NCBI GenBank assembly: GCA_041484845.1 | Contig: JBGPIK010000144.1 | Span: forward strand, 1 to 14,599 | Reading direction: 5' to 3' | From: JBGPIK01 sp041484845 | GTDB lineage: Bacteria; Desulfobacterota; Binatia; UBA9968 | Length of the DNA stretch: 14,599 nucleotides | Part shown: in pieces, positions 12,890-14,599 of the stretch | How positions within the stretch are numbered: position 1 is the first letter of the stretch | Layout: each line of letters starts with the position of its first letter | Notes under the pieces: model-generated | Database searches by the model: none | What the model was told of the DNA's origin: nothing | The model's input: only the letters and a program-made list of their open reading frames with translations | Made by a program: the position numbers and the translations under genes

Positions 12890-14041
12890 ATGGCAAAGAA
12901 CATTATTTTTTGTGCTGATGGTACATGGAATAATCCCAACGAAGATGAAAACGCCGATCATTGTGCCGATCCGACCAATGTTTACAAGTTGTTCACCTGG
13001 CTCGACGGCACGCTAGCACTTGATTCACTGCTCAATGCCGATGAGCAGGAAAAGGCGTTGGCCGAAAGCGGCGCGACCCAACAGGTCTCCAAGTACATTC
13101 ATGGCGTCGGAGATTCTCGCAATGCTATAAACAGATTGCTCGGCGGCGCTTTCGGAGCCGGAGTGATCGCGCGCGTCGTTCGTGGCTATACTTTTATTTC
13201 TCGGAATTACGAGCCGGGAGCGAATATTTTTGTTGTCGGTTTCAGTCGTGGAGCCTATACCGCGCGTGCTCTGGCCGGACTGATTGCGTCGCAAGGTGTC
13301 TTGGCTCCGGAAATGACCACGGATAAAGAATTGGCTTATCGGCGCGGCGCCGAGGCATGGTATCGATACCGCAAGGCAACGATTACCAACCCGTTCAGTC
13401 TCGCGCACCTGGCGGAAATCGCCACTGATCTGCCTGCTTTTGTTTCCCAGAGTTCCTTAAAGCAAGGAGACCTGGTTCCAATCGATCGTCTATCTGCTGT
13501 TGCAGTTTGGGACACGGTCGGCGCGATGGGCTTTCCCGCGTATGCCGCTCAAGGCAAGCGCGTGGACGCCTTCAAGTTCGCAGATACGAAGCTGAGCGAG
13601 AAGGTGGTCCGAGGCTTTCATGCCTTGGCGCTGGACGAGAGGCGCAACGATTTCGTACCCACGCTTTGGGATCCCGCGCCGAATGTAACTCAAGTGCTGT
13701 TTCCGGGGGCGCATTGCGACGTCGGTGGCGGTTACCCGATGATCAACAACGAGAGCGGGCTATCGGACGGGGCCTTGAAATGGATGATCGATCAACTGAC
13801 CGGCGTGGGTGCGCTCTTCTCGAGTGCGCAAGCGTATCCGATAAAACCGAATTCTGCCGGGCCGGCCCATAAGCCGTGGGCGCATCTACCGTGGACTCTT
13901 CCAGGCGTTTTGCTGGGGGCTAGAAGCTTTCCGAAACAGATGCTGGAGGACCCGTCGATCGCCGCAAGAATAGCCGCCGGTAACGTCGTCGCGGAACCGG
14001 GCGAGAATCCCGCCCCTTACCAACCGACCAACCTGCCGTAG
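12890..14041 (+). CDS. DUF2235 alpha/beta-hydrolase (Tle1-like phospholipase family)
   Basis: The protein has 383 residues; AAGGAG lies 6 bases before the ATG. It belongs to the DUF2235 group of alpha/beta-hydrolases, which includes the Tle1 phospholipases secreted by type VI systems. The N-terminal FCADGTWNN (7-15) is the family hallmark. The nucleophile elbow is GFSRGAYTAR with Ser119; Asp208 (AVWDTVGAMG) and His275 (FPGAHCDVGGGYP) complete the likely Ser-Asp-His triad. Arg94-Gly99 and IFVVGFSRG form the core strand and helix. There is no signal peptide or transmembrane segment. No VgrG, PAAR, adaptor or immunity gene is next to it, so a role as a type VI effector is not supported by context; many stand-alone homologues are of unknown function. 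The C-terminal 60 residues are rich in Pro and Ala. All three triad residues are present, so it should be an active esterase or lipase. Confidence 0.9.
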   Translation: MAKNIIFCADGTWNNPNEDENADHCADPTNVYKLFTWLDGTLALDSLLNADEQEKALAESGATQQVSKYIHGVGDSRNAINRLLGGAFGAGVIARVVRGYTFISRNYEPGANIFVVGFSRGAYTARALAGLIASQGVLAPEMTTDKELAYRRGAEAWYRYRKATITNPFSLAHLAEIATDLPAFVSQSSLKQGDLVPIDRLSAVAVWDTVGAMGFPAYAAQGKRVDAFKFADTKLSEKVVRGFHALALDERRNDFVPTLWDPAPNVTQVLFPGAHCDVGGGYPMINNESGLSDGALKWMIDQLTGVGALFSSAQAYPIKPNSAGPAHKPWAHLPWTLPGVLLGARSFPKQMLEDPSIAARIAAGNVVAEPGENPAPYQPTNLP

Positions 14042-14104
14042 ATGAAAATCACGGCTCTTCGAGCGAGCGGGTAATATGATAAGTTCTTGAATAAACCAGC
14101 GCTC

Positions 14105-14356
14105 ATGATCAGCCCGGGATTCCGGCGCGGCGTCAGGATCGGTAGCGCCAAAGACCGCGTAGTCAAGGCTCTCATCTCAAGCTTGGGTGCGAATCCGCGG
14201 ATCCAGAGCGTCGGCGAAGGCGTCGCGGTGGATGGGCTGGGCAATGTCTACTGGGCTGAAACCAACGGCATGATCGTTAGAAATTCATCGAGAATTAAAC
14301 ACGGAGAGCGACAATTGAAAGTCGGACATCAAACTGAGATCCCCGTTGTATACTGA
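14105..14356 (+). pseudogene. C-terminal remnant of an NHL-repeat (beta-propeller) protein
   Basis: The frame from the ATG at 14105 reads MISPGFRRGVRIGSAKDRVV, then GEGVAVDGLGNVYWAET, which is the last blade of NHL-repeat proteins of the peptidylglycine-lyase-like or SMP-30-like kind; their usual form has RGIRIGSAKDG and AEGVAVDAQGNVYGAE near the C-terminus. The earlier blades, signal peptide and any ribosome site are missing, and after about residue 60 (NGMIVRNSS) the sequence no longer fits the family. The fragment is therefore probably the leftover of a larger deleted gene and not a functional gene. It ends at the codon directly adjoining the stop of the OCD-like gene on the other strand. 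Confidence 0.6.
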
Positions 14357-14599
14357 TTATGGATGAACGCTCTCCAGAAACCAGTCCGTGGGAATTTCAT
14401 GCCCCGCTCCTCTGGCCTTGGCCTCGGCAAAAACCGCCGCGCCTACGGCGGCGAACTGAAGCCCGATTCCTAAGTTATTCAAAAAGCAGGTGATCTCTTC
14501 GGCTGTCGCTCGACGCGGAACCTTTCCGGCGACCAGTTCCCTAAGCTCGGGAGCGGCAAGCCAAAAGGGATGCTCCACAAGTGAACCGGAGACTTGCCC
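14357..14599 (-). CDS. Ornithine cyclodeaminase/mu-crystallin-family protein, C-terminal end (cut by window edge)
   Basis: The reverse strand is open from the right edge to a TAA at 14357-14359, giving about 80 C-terminal residues. The segment ELRELVAGKVPRR, then EEITCFLNNLGIGLQFAAVG, AAVFAEAKARGAGHEIPTDW and FLESVHP is the conserved end of the OCD/mu-crystallin family, whose usual pattern is G(K/R)..GR...EITLF.S.G.A..D.A.A. Members are NAD(P)-dependent: ornithine cyclodeaminase, alanine dehydrogenase, ketimine reductase and others. The Rossmann domain and the substrate-binding residues are outside the window, so the substrate cannot be told. The variant CFLNNLGIGLQFAAVG in place of the usual LFKS.G.AL.D is typical of a subgroup I have seen in SBP-rich bacteria. 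A GTG at 14578 is internal, not a start. Confidence 0.85.
   Translation of the reverse strand, partial: GQVSGSLVEHPFWLAAPELRELVAGKVPRRATAEEITCFLNNLGIGLQFAAVGAAVFAEAKARGAGHEIPTDWFLESVHP

Noticed and set aside
12738..13016. 92-codon plus-strand frame before and over the DUF2235 start
   Set aside because: Its second half is the DUF2235 gene read out of frame, the first half overlaps the candidate promoter, and there is no ribosome site.
13507..13872. 121-codon frame inside the DUF2235 gene
   Set aside because: It is an overlapping frame of a gene with a complete catalytic triad and has no features of its own.

Overview
The window looks like a piece of chromosome from an uncultured, moderately GC-rich Gram-negative soil or groundwater bacterium. 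The clues are many Sec-exported orphan solute-binding proteins of the NMT1/TauT type, a citryl-CoA-lyase-like protein, a GrdE-like protein, a decayed ORF6N gene and several palindromic intergenic repeats. Such SBP-rich genomes are common among deltaproteobacterial, Binatia-like and Rokubacteria-like metagenome bins. That placement is inference; there is no rRNA or other marker here.

Layout, left to right. (1) A minus-strand operon holds a GrdE-like reductase subunit (383-1687) followed 23 bp later by an NMT1-type SBP cut by the left edge (1-359). (2) A gene-poor stretch (1688-2520) carries degenerate repeats, followed by a frameshifted ORF6N pseudogene (2521-3025). (3) SBP 3063-4055 (+) has a clear sigma70-type promoter lying against the pseudogene. 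(4) A Phd-type antitoxin/VapC toxin pair lies at 4320-4887 (-). (5) Two SBPs on the minus strand (NMT1-type 5015-6010; family-3 type without signal peptide 6119-6853) diverge from two on the plus strand (Fe(III)-type 7049-8149; NMT1-type 8398-9435). (6) A roughly 255-bp MITE-like inverted-repeat element (9441-9695) and a palindromic terminator (9703-9724) follow. (7) A short citrate-synthase-fold protein (9731-10510, -) diverges from a small four-cysteine protein (10807-11031, +) that has a sigma54-like motif almost at its start codon. (8) SBP 11213-12193 (-) has a sigma70-type promoter. (9) A repeat-rich gap (12302-12889) is followed by a DUF2235 alpha/beta-hydrolase (12890-14041, +). (10) An NHL-repeat protein remnant (14105-14356) and the C-terminal end of an ornithine cyclodeaminase/mu-crystallin-family enzyme (14357-14599, -) close the window.

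Functionally, seven periplasmic-type binding proteins (five NMT1/TauT-like, one family 3, one Fe(III)-type) lie in 14.6 kb without a single ABC permease or ATPase. They either share transporters encoded elsewhere or act as receptors. The nearby enzymes (GrdE-like, citryl-CoA-lyase-like, OCD-like) would fit use of small nitrogenous or carboxylic compounds, but the sequence does not name a substrate. Signs of gene decay and insertion (two pseudogenes, repeats, a toxin-antitoxin pair) mark this as accessory DNA.
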